Below, in pieces: positions 39,105-48,139 of a stretch of DNA of 64,000 nt; position 1 is the stretch's first letter, and each line of letters begins with the position of its first letter. The stretch spans positions 1-64,000 of the forward strand of contig NZ_JFHC01000048.1 in the NCBI RefSeq assembly GCF_000698595.1, in the 5' to 3' direction. The translations under genes and the position numbers were made by a program. Origin of the DNA: Caballeronia glathei (GTDB lineage: Bacteria; Pseudomonadota; Gammaproteobacteria; Burkholderiales; Burkholderiaceae). The notes below the pieces were generated by a model, which saw only the letters and a list, made by a program, of their open reading frames with translations, made no database searches and was not told the origin of the DNA.

Positions 39105-40180
39105 GCCTGCTGAATCGCGAGATTTTCTGGCCGCCGGCGGACGAGTTGACCGAAGTCGCCGAGCGCATCCGCACGCGCCTGGGCGACTGGCCCGCGGCGG
39201 CCTCGCCGTGGCGCATCTGTCTGATGACGCCCGACGACCACGGCGCGAACGACCTGATCGTCTTCACCGAAGATCATGGCGACGACGTCGAGCGTCTTCT
39301 CGCGGACAACGCCGCGGTGCTGGAAACGCGCGGCTCGCGGGCGGTGCTGCGTCTGAAGGGCGCGCGCTACGTGCTGGAGGGCGAGCGCTCGGACGACTGG
39401 CTGGCGGCGCTGGCGGCGTTTCTCGACTGCAATTTCGAGCCGCACGACGCGCTCGTGCTCGCGCTCGCGTGGCGTTCCGGCGACGAGAGCCGCGAGGACG
39501 CCTGGCCGGTGGATTTCGCCACCTTCCCGAAGGCCGCCGATTTGTCCGCTGCGCCGGACGTGACGTTTGCGGCCTGCCCGGAGCGGCTCGGCCTGTATCC
39601 GGTGCTGCCGAGCGCCGAATGGGTCGAGCGCGTGCTCGACCTTGGCGTGAAAACCGCCCAGCTTCGGCGCAAGACGACCGATTCCGGCGACCTTCAGCGC
39701 GAAATCGGGCGCTCCGTCGCGGCGGGGCACAAGCATGGGGCGCAGCTTTTCATCAACGATCACTGGCGCGAGGCCATCGCGGCGGGCGCCTACGGCGTGC
39801 ATCTCGGACAGGAAGACGTGGAGACGGCCGACCTCGGCGCGATTGCGCGGGCCGGCCTGCGGCTCGGCCTCTCGACGCACGGCTACTACGAGATGCTGCG
39901 GGCGCTGCATTTCCGCCCGAGCTACCTCGCGCTCGGCGCCGTTTTCCCGACCACCACCAAAGTGATGCCGACCAGGCCGCAGGGGCTGGCGCGGCTGGCC
40001 CGATACGTGCGTCTGCTTGACGGGCGCGTGCCGCTTGTCGCGATCGGCGGGGTGAGCGGCGAGGTGCTGCGCGACGTGCTGTCGACGGGTGTCGGCAGCG
40101 CCGCCGTGGTGCGCGCCGTGACCGAAGCGCCGGACACCGCGGCGGCGGTTTCTGCGTTGCAACAAGAATTCGCGCGATAA
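39101..40180 (+). CDS. thiE: Thiamine phosphate synthase ThiE with N-terminal extension
   Basis: Joins the thiazole and pyrimidine phosphates to thiamine phosphate. The protein has 359 residues against about 210 for a classical ThiE. The ThiE barrel occupies roughly residues 160-359: [60 protein letters not shown] and the pyrophosphate loop [14 protein letters not shown]. Residues 1-155 match no family I can name. The start at 39101 overlaps the thiG stop, and the extension stays in good coding character, so it is real. Last gene of the operon. Confidence 0.92.
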   Translation: MSLLNREIFWPPADELTEVAERIRTRLGDWPAAASPWRICLMTPDDHGANDLIVFTEDHGDDVERLLADNAAVLETRGSRAVLRLKGARYVLEGERSDDWLAALAAFLDCNFEPHDALVLALAWRSGDESREDAWPVDFATFPKAADLSAAPDVTFAACPERLGLYPVLPSAEWVERVLDLGVKTAQLRRKTTDSGDLQREIGRSVAAGHKHGAQLFINDHWREAIAAGAYGVHLGQEDVETADLGAIARAGLRLGLSTHGYYEMLRALHFRPSYLALGAVFPTTTKVMPTRPQGLARLARYVRLLDGRVPLVAIGGVSGEVLRDVLSTGVGSAAVVRAVTEAPDTAAAVSALQQEFAR

Positions 40181-40240
40181 TGCCAAAAATTCGGAACAAT
40201 TCGCCAGTCGGAGGCTAGGGCAAGCACCAGTTGCGCACAG

Positions 40241-40250
40241 GCCCTATAAT
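40241..40250 (+). promoter_or_regulatory. Consensus -10 element upstream of mlaF
   Basis: GCCCTATAAT contains a perfect TATAAT at 40245-40250, 34 bases before the mlaF GTG. No good -35 is seen. The identical decamer occurs at 44634-44643 before the ABC-2 exporter gene. Confidence 0.45.
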
Positions 40251-40283
40251 TCGGCCTCTTGCGTAAAAGGACCCCCAGCCTCC

Positions 40284-41099
40284 GTGCCTGTATCCACTGA
40301 GACTCTCCTCGAGCTTCGCGACGTCGACTTCGGTTACGGCGACCGGCTCGTCCTGTCGAACCTGAACATGCGTTTCACGCGTGGGCAGGTGGTCGCAGTC
40401 ATGGGCGGATCGGGCTGCGGCAAGACCACAGTGCTGCGGCTGATCGGCGGGCTCGTCAAGGCGAATCGCGGCCAGGTGCTGTTCGGCGGACAGGATGTCG
40501 GCGCCCAGACGCGCGAAGGGCTGTATGCGCTGCGCCGGAAAATGGGCATGCTGTTCCAGTTCGGTGCGCTTTTCACCGATCAGTCCGTATTCGAGAACGT
40601 GGCCTTCCCGCTGCGCGAACACACCGACCTGCCCGAAGACCTGTTGCGCGACCTCGTGCTGATGAAGCTCAACGCGGTGGGCCTGCGCGGCGCGCGTGAT
40701 CTCGCGCCGTCGGAAATTTCGGGCGGCATGGCGCGTCGCGTGGCGCTCGCCCGCGCGATCGCGCTCGATCCCCAACTGATGATGTACGACGAGCCCTTCG
40801 CGGGCCTCGACCCGATTTCGCTCGGCATCACGGCGAACCTGATCCGCACGCTGAACAGCGCGCTCGGCGCGACGTCCATCCTCGTCACGCACGACGTGCC
40901 GGAATCGTTCGCGATCGCAGACTACGTCTACTTCATCGCGAACGGCGGCATTCTCGCCGAGGGCACGCCGGATCAGCTGCGCGCATCGACGGACCCGTCC
41001 GTGCGCCAGTTCATCGACGGCGCGCCCGACGGTCCCTTCAAGTTCCACTACGCGAGCACGCCGCTCGCGGCGGACTTTGGCATCGGAGGGAAGGCATGA
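40284..41099 (+). CDS. mlaF: Phospholipid transport ATPase MlaF
   Basis: ATPase of the Mla system, which moves phospholipids between the membranes and keeps the outer leaflet asymmetric. The 271 residues have Walker A GGSGCGKTT, signature ISGGMARRVALARA, and Walker B LMMYDEPFAGLD. The start is GTG at 40284. It opens mlaFEDACB, and its stop overlaps the mlaE ATG. Confidence 0.96.
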   Translation: MPVSTETLLELRDVDFGYGDRLVLSNLNMRFTRGQVVAVMGGSGCGKTTVLRLIGGLVKANRGQVLFGGQDVGAQTREGLYALRRKMGMLFQFGALFTDQSVFENVAFPLREHTDLPEDLLRDLVLMKLNAVGLRGARDLAPSEISGGMARRVALARAIALDPQLMMYDEPFAGLDPISLGITANLIRTLNSALGATSILVTHDVPESFAIADYVYFIANGGILAEGTPDQLRASTDPSVRQFIDGAPDGPFKFHYASTPLAADFGIGGKA

Positions 41100-41863
41100 T
41101 CAGCGCGCTCGGACGCTGGGTGCTCGACGGCTTCGGCACCGCCGGTTACGCGACGCGCATGTTCCTGCGTCTCGTGCTCGAATTCTTTCCGTTGCTGCGC
41201 CGGCCGCGTCTTGTCACGAAGCAGATCCACTTCGTGGGCAATTATTCGCTCGTGATCATTGCCGTGTCGGGGCTTTTCGTCGGCTTCGTGCTGGGTTTGC
41301 AGGGCTATTACACGCTCAACCGCTACGGCTCGGAACAGGCGCTCGGACTGCTCGTCGCGCTCTCGCTCGTGCGCGAACTCGGGCCGGTGGTCACGGCGCT
41401 GCTCTTCGCGGGGCGCGCGGGCACGTCGCTCACCGCCGAAATCGGTCTGATGAAGGCCGGTGAGCAGCTTACCGCGATGGAAATGATGGCCGTCGACCCG
41501 ATCAAGGTCGTCGTCGCTCCGCGCATGTGGGCCGGGATCATCGCCATGCCGATTCTCGCCGCGATTTTCAGTGCGGTCGGCGTGATCGGCGGCTATGTCG
41601 TCGGCGTGCTGATGATCGGCGTGGACGCGGGCGCGTTCTGGTCGCAGATGCAGGGCGGCGTGGACGTGTGGCGCGACGTCGGCAACGGCGTCATCAAGAG
41701 CATCGTGTTCGGTTTCGCGGTGACGTTCATCGCGTTGTTCCAGGGCTACGAAGCCAAGCCGACGCCGGAAGGCGTCTCGCGTGCGACGACCAGGACGGTC
41801 GTGTACGCGTCGCTCGCCGTGCTCGGCCTCGATTTCCTGCTGACGGCACTGATGTTCAGCTAG
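41096..41863 (+). CDS. mlaE: Phospholipid transport permease MlaE
   Basis: Integral membrane permease of the MlaFEDB complex. The 255 residues fit the MlaE family: an N-terminal interface helix, five membrane helices, and the conserved ELGPVVTALLFAGRAGTSLT and AEIGLMKAGEQLTAMEMM stretches. The ATG overlaps the mlaF stop. A 95-base gap with a hairpin separates it from mlaD. Confidence 0.96.
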   Translation: MISALGRWVLDGFGTAGYATRMFLRLVLEFFPLLRRPRLVTKQIHFVGNYSLVIIAVSGLFVGFVLGLQGYYTLNRYGSEQALGLLVALSLVRELGPVVTALLFAGRAGTSLTAEIGLMKAGEQLTAMEMMAVDPIKVVVAPRMWAGIIAMPILAAIFSAVGVIGGYVVGVLMIGVDAGAFWSQMQGGVDVWRDVGNGVIKSIVFGFAVTFIALFQGYEAKPTPEGVSRATTRTVVYASLAVLGLDFLLTALMFS

Positions 41864-41902
41864 GGTCCGCAACTGGACGGGCGTCCGCGCATCGCGGGCG
41901 TG

Positions 41903-41923
41903 GCGAAGGGCACGGTCCTTCGC
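41903..41923 (+). promoter_or_regulatory. Hairpin between mlaE and mlaD
   Basis: Perfect 7-bp stem GCGAAGG (41903-41909) / CCTTCGC (41917-41923), loop GCACGGT, in the only sizeable gap of the mlaFED part of the operon. No T run follows. Confidence 0.5.
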
Positions 41924-41958
41924 ATCCGTTCTGCGACAAGATTCTCTTTGGGAAGACG

Positions 41959-42510
41959 ATGAAAAAGACTGCTCTCGACTTTTGGGTCGGCCTCTTCGTG
42001 GTGCTCGGTTTCGTGGCGCTGCTGTTTCTCGCGCTGAAGGCCGGAAACATGAGCTCGATCTCATTCCAGCCGACCTACGCGGTCAAGCTGAAATTCGACA
42101 ACATCGGCGGCCTGAAGGCGCGCGCGCCGGTGAAGAGCGCGGGCGTGACGGTGGGCCGCGTCGGTTCGATCAGCTTCGACCAGAACACCTATCAGGCGGT
42201 GGTCACGATCGATATCGACAAACAGTACGAGTTTCCGAAGGACTCGTCGGCCAAGATCCTGACGTCGGGCCTGCTCGGCGAGCAGTACATCGGCCTGGAG
42301 CCGGGCGGCGACGACCAGATGCTCAAGAACGGCGACGCCATTTCCATGACGCAATCGGCCGTGGTGCTCGAAAACCTGATTGGACAGTTCCTCTACAACA
42401 AGGCGGCGGACTCCGGCGCCTCGAAGTCACCCGCGGCGCCTGCGGCGCCAGCGCCCGCACCGGCGTTTCCGGGCGCCGCGAGCGCGATGGGCGCGAGCGC
42501 AAGCCAATAA
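41959..42510 (+). CDS. mlaD: Phospholipid-binding MCE protein MlaD
   Basis: Membrane-anchored hexameric MCE ring of the Mla complex. The 183 residues start with one membrane helix (about 7-26), then a single MCE domain (about 38-118: YAVKLKFDNIGGLKARAPVK, GVTVGRVGSI, GLLGEQYIGLEPGG). A helical FLYNKAAD segment and an alanine/proline tail follow. The ATG at 41959 gives the membrane anchor directly. Confidence 0.95.
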   Translation: MKKTALDFWVGLFVVLGFVALLFLALKAGNMSSISFQPTYAVKLKFDNIGGLKARAPVKSAGVTVGRVGSISFDQNTYQAVVTIDIDKQYEFPKDSSAKILTSGLLGEQYIGLEPGGDDQMLKNGDAISMTQSAVVLENLIGQFLYNKAADSGASKSPAAPAAPAPAPAFPGAASAMGASASQ

Positions 42511-42530
42511 GGGCCAATAAGGAGAAGAGC

Positions 42531-43505
42531 ATGCAGGCGATGCGCGTGAGAAGCGCCGTTGTCGTAGTTGCAGTGGCGGCGCTGGCCGGTTGCGCGACCG
42601 TCGAGACGCCGACCAAGGGCGACCCGTTCGAGAGCTATAACCGGACGATGTTCACGGTCAACGACAAGATCGACCAGGTCGCGCTGAAGCCGGTCGCGAA
42701 GGCGTACGTGTGGGCGGTGCCGGAACCGGTGCGCGGCAGCGTGACGAACTTCTTCTCGAATATCGGCGACGTGTACATCGCGGCGAACAATCTGCTGCAA
42801 CTGAAGATCACCGACGGCGTGTCGGACATCATGCGCGTCGCGATCAATACGCTCTTCGGCGTCGGCGGCCTGTTCGACGTCGCGACGCTCGCGAAGCTGC
42901 CGAAGCACACCGCCGACTTCGGCCTGACGCTCGGCCACTACGGCGTGCCGTCGGGGCCGTATCTGGTGCTGCCGCTGCTCGGGCCAAGCACGGTGCGCGA
43001 CACGGGCGGCACGGTCGTCGACTATTTCGGTAATCCGCTCACCTACGTGCACCCGGATTCGGTCAGCTGGGCGCTGTACGGCCTGAATCTCATCGACGTG
43101 CGCGCGAACCTGCTCGGCGCGAGCGACGTGCTCGCCGATGCCGCGCTCGACAAGTATTCGTTCGTCCGCAATGCCTATCTGCAGCGCCGCCAGTACCTGA
43201 TTTCCGGTGGCGAAGGCGCGGTGCCGGATTACGGCGACCAGTCGCTGCCGCAATACGACGACACGGCCGCGGGTGGCGCCGGCGCGGCGGCCGGGGCCGC
43301 GGCCACGGCGGTTCCGGGCGCGCCGGCTTCGGCTACGGCGGCGCCGGCCACCCCTGCCGCACCGTCGGAGGCGGCTTCGGCGCCGGAAGCGGCATCGGGC
43401 GTGGCGGCGCCGGCGACGCCCGCGAGCGGCGCTCACGGCACGGTTCCGGGCAATCAATACGTGCCGCCGCGTATTCCGTCGTTCCCTTCCATACGCTTGC
43501 GCTGA
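42531..43505 (+). CDS. mlaA: Outer-membrane lipoprotein MlaA (VacJ)
   Basis: Removes misplaced phospholipids from the outer leaflet and hands them to MlaC. The 324 residues begin with a lipoprotein signal (lipobox LAGC, acyl cysteine C21), followed by DPFESYNRTMFTVND and the ring-forming body to about residue 245 (GHYGVPSGPYLVLPLLGPST). The last 80 residues are a low-complexity alanine/proline/serine tail that E. coli MlaA lacks. In E. coli mlaA is elsewhere; here it sits between mlaD and mlaC, common in betaproteobacteria. Confidence 0.95.
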   Translation: MQAMRVRSAVVVVAVAALAGCATVETPTKGDPFESYNRTMFTVNDKIDQVALKPVAKAYVWAVPEPVRGSVTNFFSNIGDVYIAANNLLQLKITDGVSDIMRVAINTLFGVGGLFDVATLAKLPKHTADFGLTLGHYGVPSGPYLVLPLLGPSTVRDTGGTVVDYFGNPLTYVHPDSVSWALYGLNLIDVRANLLGASDVLADAALDKYSFVRNAYLQRRQYLISGGEGAVPDYGDQSLPQYDDTAAGGAGAAAGAAATAVPGAPASATAAPATPAAPSEAASAPEAASGVAAPATPASGAHGTVPGNQYVPPRIPSFPSIRLR

Positions 43506-43628
43506 TCCGCAGACGTATTACGAGCAGTAACATATTTGACAGGTAATTTGACGGTTTGGCGGCCGCGGCCCGTGAACTCGACTCCGGCGCCGCGTTCAAA
43601 CCCAAGCCACTTTTAAGCAGGGTCTGTG

Positions 43629-44261
43629 ATGAAAAAATTATTTTTGCTTCCCCTCTTCGCTCTTTTCATGGCGTTCTGCAATACCGCGTCGGCGCAGGCC
43701 GTCGACACGAGCAACCCGGACACGATGATCAAGACGGTCACCCAGCAGGTCCTCGACCAGATCAAGGCCGACAAGCAGATCCAGTCGGGCAACATCACGC
43801 GCATCACCGAACTCGTGAACGAGAAGATCCTGCCGTACACGGACTTCACCCGCACCACGCGCCTCGTCATGGGCCGCAACTGGAACAGCGCGACGCCGCA
43901 GCAGCAGAAGCAAATCGTCGAGCAGTTCAAGATGCTCCTGATCCGCACGTATTCGGGCGCGCTCGCGCAGGTTCGCGACCAGCAGGTCCAGTACAAGCCG
44001 TTCCGCGCGTCGCCTGACGACACGGACGTGGTGGTGCGCTCGGTCGTGATCAACAACGGCTCGCCGATCCAGCTCGACTATCGCCTGTACAAGACGCCGC
44101 AGGGCTGGAAGGTGTACGACATCAACGTGCTCGGCGCGTGGCTGATCCAGGCGTACCAGCAGCAGTTCAACGAGCAGATCTCGCAGCATGGCGTCGACGG
44201 GCTGCTGCAGTTCCTCACGCAGCGCAACGAGCAACTCGCGAGCGGCAAGGCTGCGTCGTGA
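43629..44261 (+). CDS. mlaC: Periplasmic phospholipid shuttle MlaC
   Basis: Carries phospholipid between MlaA and MlaFEDB. The 210 residues have a signal peptide (MKKLFLLPLFALFMAFCNTA, ending SAQA near 24) and the Ttg2D/MlaC domain (TRTTRLVMGRNWNSATPQQQ, GWKVYDINVLGAWLIQAYQQ). An in-frame GTG lies directly before the ATG; the ATG at 43629 is preferred. Its stop overlaps the mlaB GTG (GTGA). Confidence 0.95.
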   Translation: MKKLFLLPLFALFMAFCNTASAQAVDTSNPDTMIKTVTQQVLDQIKADKQIQSGNITRITELVNEKILPYTDFTRTTRLVMGRNWNSATPQQQKQIVEQFKMLLIRTYSGALAQVRDQQVQYKPFRASPDDTDVVVRSVVINNGSPIQLDYRLYKTPQGWKVYDINVLGAWLIQAYQQQFNEQISQHGVDGLLQFLTQRNEQLASGKAAS

Positions 44262-44545
44262 CGAGCGCGAGCAACGCGGGCCGCTTCGAAACCGCCGCGA
44301 CGCTCACGCACGAGAGCGCGAAAAGCGCGCTCGAAGCGGGGCTTTCGCGGATCGCGGCGGGTGCAACCGAAGTCGATTGCGCGCCACTCAGGCAATTCGA
44401 CTCGTCCGCGCTCGCCGTGCTGCTTGCATGGCAGCGCGCGGCGTCCGAGCGCGGCGCCGCGCTCGGCATCGTGAATTTCCCTTCCGGGCTTGCCAGTCTC
44501 GCGCAGGCCTACGGCGTCGACACGCTCCTCACCTTCCGACATTGA
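44258..44545 (+). CDS. mlaB: STAS-domain protein MlaB
   Basis: Small cytoplasmic STAS protein that stabilises and activates MlaF. The 95 residues show the STAS pattern: a VDCAPLRQFDSSALAVLLAW stretch equivalent to the D-S-S-G-L loop, then IVNFPSGLASLAQAYGVDTLL. The GTG start overlaps the mlaC stop. It closes the mla operon. Confidence 0.9.
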   Translation: MTSASNAGRFETAATLTHESAKSALEAGLSRIAAGATEVDCAPLRQFDSSALAVLLAWQRAASERGAALGIVNFPSGLASLAQAYGVDTLLTFRH

Positions 44546-44633
44546 TCCTGCTCTAGTGCAGCAAGCCGCTGGCGCCCGCGGGTATCCGCGCCGGCGCCTC
44601 CGGCAGGATCGCGCGAATCGGTGAAGTCCGTTT

Positions 44634-44643
44634 GCCCTATAAT
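44634..44643 (+). promoter_or_regulatory. Consensus -10 element upstream of the ABC-2 exporter
   Basis: GCCCTATAAT with TATAAT at 44638-44643, flanked by GTTTG and CAAAC arms (GTTTG at 44630-44634, CAAAC near 44644-44648). No clear -35. It is the same decamer as upstream of mlaF. Confidence 0.4.
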
Positions 44644-44655
44644 CAAACGTTTTTT

Positions 44656-44743
44656 CCGGCCCCTTTCCGGCCCCTTTTTGGGCTTCAATCGGGTTCCATT
44701 TCGGGTTCCATTTCGGCATCGAGTCCGGCCCCGAGTCCGGCCC
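44656..44743 (+). repeat. Three successive micro-tandem duplications
   Basis: CCGGCCCCTTT twice (44656-44666, 44667-44677), CGGGTTCCATTT twice (44690-44701, 44702-44713), and CGAGTCCGGCCC twice (44720-44731, 44732-44743). All copies are exact. They lie in the untranslated leader between the -10 box and the ABC-2 ATPase gene. Confidence 0.85.
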
Positions 44744-44823
44744 CTTTTGGCCGCCTCTCCAGGCCGGTTTTTGGCTCCGCCCTGCACAACCGAAGCGCCG
44801 CCCGTTGCGGCGCGCGCATTTTC

Positions 44824-45750
44824 ATGTCAGCCATAGAAATCCGAAACGTCAGGAAGCGCTACAAAGAGCTGCAAGCGCTCAAAGGCGTAAGTCTTACGGT
44901 GGAAGAAGGCGAATTCTTCGGCCTGCTCGGTCCCAATGGGGCAGGCAAAACCACGCTGATCAGCATTCTCGCGGGTCTCGCCCGCGCGGACAGCGGCACC
45001 ATCTCCGTGCGCGGCCATGACGTCGTCAGCGATTTCCGCGCCGCGCGCCGCGCGCTCGGCGTCGTGCCGCAGGAACTCGTCTTCGATCCGTTCTTCACCG
45101 TGCGCGAGTCGCTGCGCATCCAGTCGGGCTACTTCGGCCTGCGCCACAACGACGACTGGATCGACGAGGTCATGGCCAACCTCGACCTCACCGAAAAGGC
45201 CGACGTCAACACGCGCAAGCTCTCCGGCGGCATGAAGCGGCGCGTGCTGGTGGCTCAGGCGCTGGTGCACCGGCCGCCCGTCATCGTACTCGACGAGCCG
45301 ACCGCGGGCGTCGATGTCGAGTTGCGTCAGACCTTGTGGAAATTCATCTCGCGGCTGAACCGCGAAGGCCACACGATCGTGCTGACCACCCACTATCTGG
45401 AAGAGGCGGAGGCGCTGTGCGACCGCATCGCGATGCTGCGCCGGGGCGAAGTCGTCGCGCTGGAGCGCACGAGCGCGCTGCTTGCGCGCTTTTCCGGCAT
45501 GCAGCTGTCGCTGCGCTTTTCGGAAGGCGTGCTGCCTGCCGGGCTGCGCTCGCTGGAAGTCGATCCGCACGCGGTGTCCGGCAGTCAGCACCTGCTGCGC
45601 CTGTCGAGCTACGACGACGTCGAGCCGATTCTCGCGAAATGCCGCGCGGCAGGCTGCAAATTCGATGAAATCGAGGTGCGCAAGGCCGATCTCGAAGACG
45701 TGTTCGTGCAGATCATGAACGAACCGGACGTCGTCGAGGGTCTGTCATGA
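44824..45750 (+). CDS. ABC-2 type transporter ATPase (YadG-like)
   Basis: ATPase of a two-gene ABC-2 exporter. The 308 residues contain Walker [10 protein letters not shown], signature LSGGMKRRV, Walker [13 protein letters not shown] and the H-loop [11 protein letters not shown], then a C-terminal extension of about 80 residues. The start at 44824 ([13 protein letters not shown]) is favoured: the longer frame to 44632 would begin ahead of the -10 box and read through the micro-repeats. The substrate is unknown; E. coli YadGH is the nearest well-known pair. The stop overlaps the permease ATG. Confidence 0.9.
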   Translation: MSAIEIRNVRKRYKELQALKGVSLTVEEGEFFGLLGPNGAGKTTLISILAGLARADSGTISVRGHDVVSDFRAARRALGVVPQELVFDPFFTVRESLRIQSGYFGLRHNDDWIDEVMANLDLTEKADVNTRKLSGGMKRRVLVAQALVHRPPVIVLDEPTAGVDVELRQTLWKFISRLNREGHTIVLTTHYLEEAEALCDRIAMLRRGEVVALERTSALLARFSGMQLSLRFSEGVLPAGLRSLEVDPHAVSGSQHLLRLSSYDDVEPILAKCRAAGCKFDEIEVRKADLEDVFVQIMNEPDVVEGLS

Positions 45751-46502
45751 ACGGCTTCAGGACACTGTTCTACAAGGAACTGCTGCGCTTCTGGAAGGTG
45801 TCGTTCCAGACGGTGCTCGCGCCCGTGGTGACGGCGCTGCTGTACCTGATGATCTTCGGCCACGCGCTCACGGGACATGTGCAGGTGTACCCGGGCGTCG
45901 GGTACACGAGCTTTCTCGTGCCCGGCCTCGTGATGATGAGCGTGCTGCAGAACGCGTTCGCGAACAGTTCGTCGTCGCTGATCCAGTCGAAGATCACGGG
46001 CAACCTCGTGTTCGTGCTGCTGCCGCCGCTCGCGCACTGGGAGATGTATTTCGCCTACGTGCTCGCGTCGGTGGTGCGCGGGCTCGTGGTGGGCTTCGGC
46101 GTGTTCATCGTGACGGTATGGTTCATCCCGATGACTTTTGCGTCGCCGTTCTACATCATTGCGTTCGCGGTGCTGGGTTCCGCGATTCTCGGCACGCTCG
46201 GCCTGATCGCCGGCATCTGGGCGGAAAAGTTCGACCAGCTCGCCGCGTTCCAGAATTTCCTGATCATGCCGCTCACGTTTCTTTCGGGCGTGTTCTACTC
46301 GACGCATTCGCTGCCGTCCGGATGGCGCGAAGTGTCGCGTCTGAATCCGTTTTTCTACATGATCGACGGCTTCCGCTTTGGCTTTTTCGGCATGTCGGAC
46401 GTGAGTCCGCTCGCGAGCCTGGCGATTGTCGGCGGTTTTTTCGCCGTGCTGGCGGTGATCGCCGTGCGCCTTCTGGCGAGCGGCTACAAGCTGCGTCACT
46501 GA
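45747..46502 (+). CDS. ABC-2 type transporter permease (YadH-like)
   Basis: Permease partner of the preceding ATPase, 251 residues, six membrane helices, with the ABC-2 features [20 protein letters not shown] and [15 protein letters not shown]. Translation is coupled to the ATPase (ATGA). It is followed after 18 bases by the bolA-type gene. Position between mla and murA genes suggests an envelope substrate, by inference. Confidence 0.92.
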   Translation: MNGFRTLFYKELLRFWKVSFQTVLAPVVTALLYLMIFGHALTGHVQVYPGVGYTSFLVPGLVMMSVLQNAFANSSSSLIQSKITGNLVFVLLPPLAHWEMYFAYVLASVVRGLVVGFGVFIVTVWFIPMTFASPFYIIAFAVLGSAILGTLGLIAGIWAEKFDQLAAFQNFLIMPLTFLSGVFYSTHSLPSGWREVSRLNPFFYMIDGFRFGFFGMSDVSPLASLAIVGGFFAVLAVIAVRLLASGYKLRH

Positions 46503-46520
46503 ATATTCAAGGAGACTTCC

Positions 46521-46760
46521 ATGTTGCCGACCCCGGAACAAGTGAAGGATTACATCGCTGGCGGCCTCGCGTGCCAGCATCTCGAAGTGGAAGGCGACGG
46601 CCAGCACTTCTTCGCGACCATCGTGAGCGACGCATTCGAGGGCAAGCGCCTGATCGCGCGGCATCAGCTCGTCTACGCGGTGCTCGGCGAGCGCATGCGC
46701 GCGGAAATCCACGCGCTCAGCATGAAGACGCTCACACCGGAAGAATGGAAAGCCGCTTAA
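46521..46760 (+). CDS. ibaG: BolA family protein IbaG (YrbA)
   Basis: Short BolA-like protein (79 residues) that partners monothiol glutaredoxin in iron-sulfur handling and acid-stress response in E. coli. It has the family core [17 protein letters not shown] with the conserved histidine and the end [14 protein letters not shown]. The mla - ibaG - murA order also occurs in E. coli (mlaB-ibaG-murA), which supports the name; here the ABC-2 pair is inserted before ibaG. Confidence 0.93.
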   Translation: MLPTPEQVKDYIAGGLACQHLEVEGDGQHFFATIVSDAFEGKRLIARHQLVYAVLGERMRAEIHALSMKTLTPEEWKAA

Positions 46761-46867
46761 GGCATCACCCGTCACACTCAGCTGGAAAATCAGTGCGCTT
46801 TATTCAAGACAACCGCGGGGCCGATGGCGGCGCCGCAGCAGGAAGCACGGTCGAAGGACACGCAAGC

Positions 46868-48139
46868 ATGGACAAACTGGTCATCACCGGGGGCGCGAAG
46901 CTCTCGGGCGAAATCGTCGTATCGGGTGCGAAGAACGCGGCGCTGCCGATTCTCTGCGCGAGCCTTCTCACCGCCGACGACGTGCATCTCGAAAACGTTC
47001 CCAATCTGCAGGACGTGCGCACCATGGTCAAGCTGCTGCGCCAGATGGGCGTGCAGTGCGAGACGGGCGGCGACGCTCGCATGACGCTGAATGCGTCGAA
47101 GGTGGACAACCTCGTCGCGCCGTACGAAATGGTGAAGACGATGCGCGCGTCGATTCTCGTGCTCGGGCCGCTCGTCGCGCGTTTCGGCGAGGCGAAGGTA
47201 TCGCTGCCGGGCGGCTGCGCGATCGGCGCGCGGCCGGTCGACCAGCACATCAAGGGCCTGCAGGCGATGGGCGCCGAGATCAGCATCGAGCACGGCTTCA
47301 TCGAAGCGCGCGCGAAGCGCCTGAAGGGCGCGCGCATCATCACCGACATGATCACCGTCACCGGCACGGAAAACCTGCTGATGGCGGCGGTGCTCGCCGA
47401 TGGCGAAACGGTGATCGAAAACGCCGCGCGCGAGCCCGAGGTGAGCGATCTCGCCCATCTGCTCGTCGCGATGGGCGCGAAAATCGAGGGAATCGGCACG
47501 GACCGGCTCGTGATCCAGGGCGTCGACAAGCTCCACGGTGCGCGCCACTCGGTGGTGCCGGACCGCATCGAGGCGGGCACGTTCCTGTGCGCGGTGGCGG
47601 CGGCCGGCGGCGACGTCACGCTGCGCCACGTGAGCGCGTCACTGCTCGACGCCGTGACGGCGAAGCTGCGCGAGGCGGGCGTGACGATCGAGGAAGGCCA
47701 GGGCTGGATGCGCGTGAAGATGGCGAAGCGCCCGGCGGCGGTGAGCTTTCGCACGTCCGAGTACCCGGCGTTCCCGACCGACATGCAGGCGCAGTTCATG
47801 GCGCTGAATTCGATGGCGACGGGCACGTCGCAGGTCGTCGAGACGATCTTCGAGAACCGCTTCATGCACGTGCAGGAACTGAACCGGCTCGGCGCGAGCA
47901 TCACGATCGACGGCAACACGGCACTGGTGTCGGGGGTCGAAAAACTGTCGGGCGCGAAGGTGATGGCGACCGACCTGCGCGCGTCGGCGAGCCTCGTCAT
48001 CGCGGCGATGTGCGCGGACGGCGACACGCTGATCGATCGCATCTATCACCTCGACCGCGGCTACGACCGGATGGAGTCGAAGCTGACGGCGGTCGGCGCG
48101 AAGGTGAGCCGCATCAAGGGCAGCGGGAGCGAGCAATGA
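46868..48139 (+). CDS. murA: UDP-N-acetylglucosamine 1-carboxyvinyltransferase
   Basis: First committed step of peptidoglycan synthesis. The 423 residues have family length; the fosfomycin-reactive catalytic cysteine is C117 in [15 protein letters not shown], and the N-terminal [13 protein letters not shown] and [12 protein letters not shown] regions are present. The ATG at 46868 gives the canonical N-terminus [16 protein letters not shown]. The stop overlaps the hisG ATG by 4 bases (ATGA), so murA reads directly into the his genes. Confidence 0.97.
   Translation: MDKLVITGGAKLSGEIVVSGAKNAALPILCASLLTADDVHLENVPNLQDVRTMVKLLRQMGVQCETGGDARMTLNASKVDNLVAPYEMVKTMRASILVLGPLVARFGEAKVSLPGGCAIGARPVDQHIKGLQAMGAEISIEHGFIEARAKRLKGARIITDMITVTGTENLLMAAVLADGETVIENAAREPEVSDLAHLLVAMGAKIEGIGTDRLVIQGVDKLHGARHSVVPDRIEAGTFLCAVAAAGGDVTLRHVSASLLDAVTAKLREAGVTIEEGQGWMRVKMAKRPAAVSFRTSEYPAFPTDMQAQFMALNSMATGTSQVVETIFENRFMHVQELNRLGASITIDGNTALVSGVEKLSGAKVMATDLRASASLVIAAMCADGDTLIDRIYHLDRGYDRMESKLTAVGAKVSRIKGSGSEQ

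Noticed and set aside
44632-44823. N-terminal extension of the ABC-2 ATPase through the micro-repeats
   Set aside because: The start would lie ahead of the TATAAT box, the extension is low complexity, and the family N-terminus begins at 44824.
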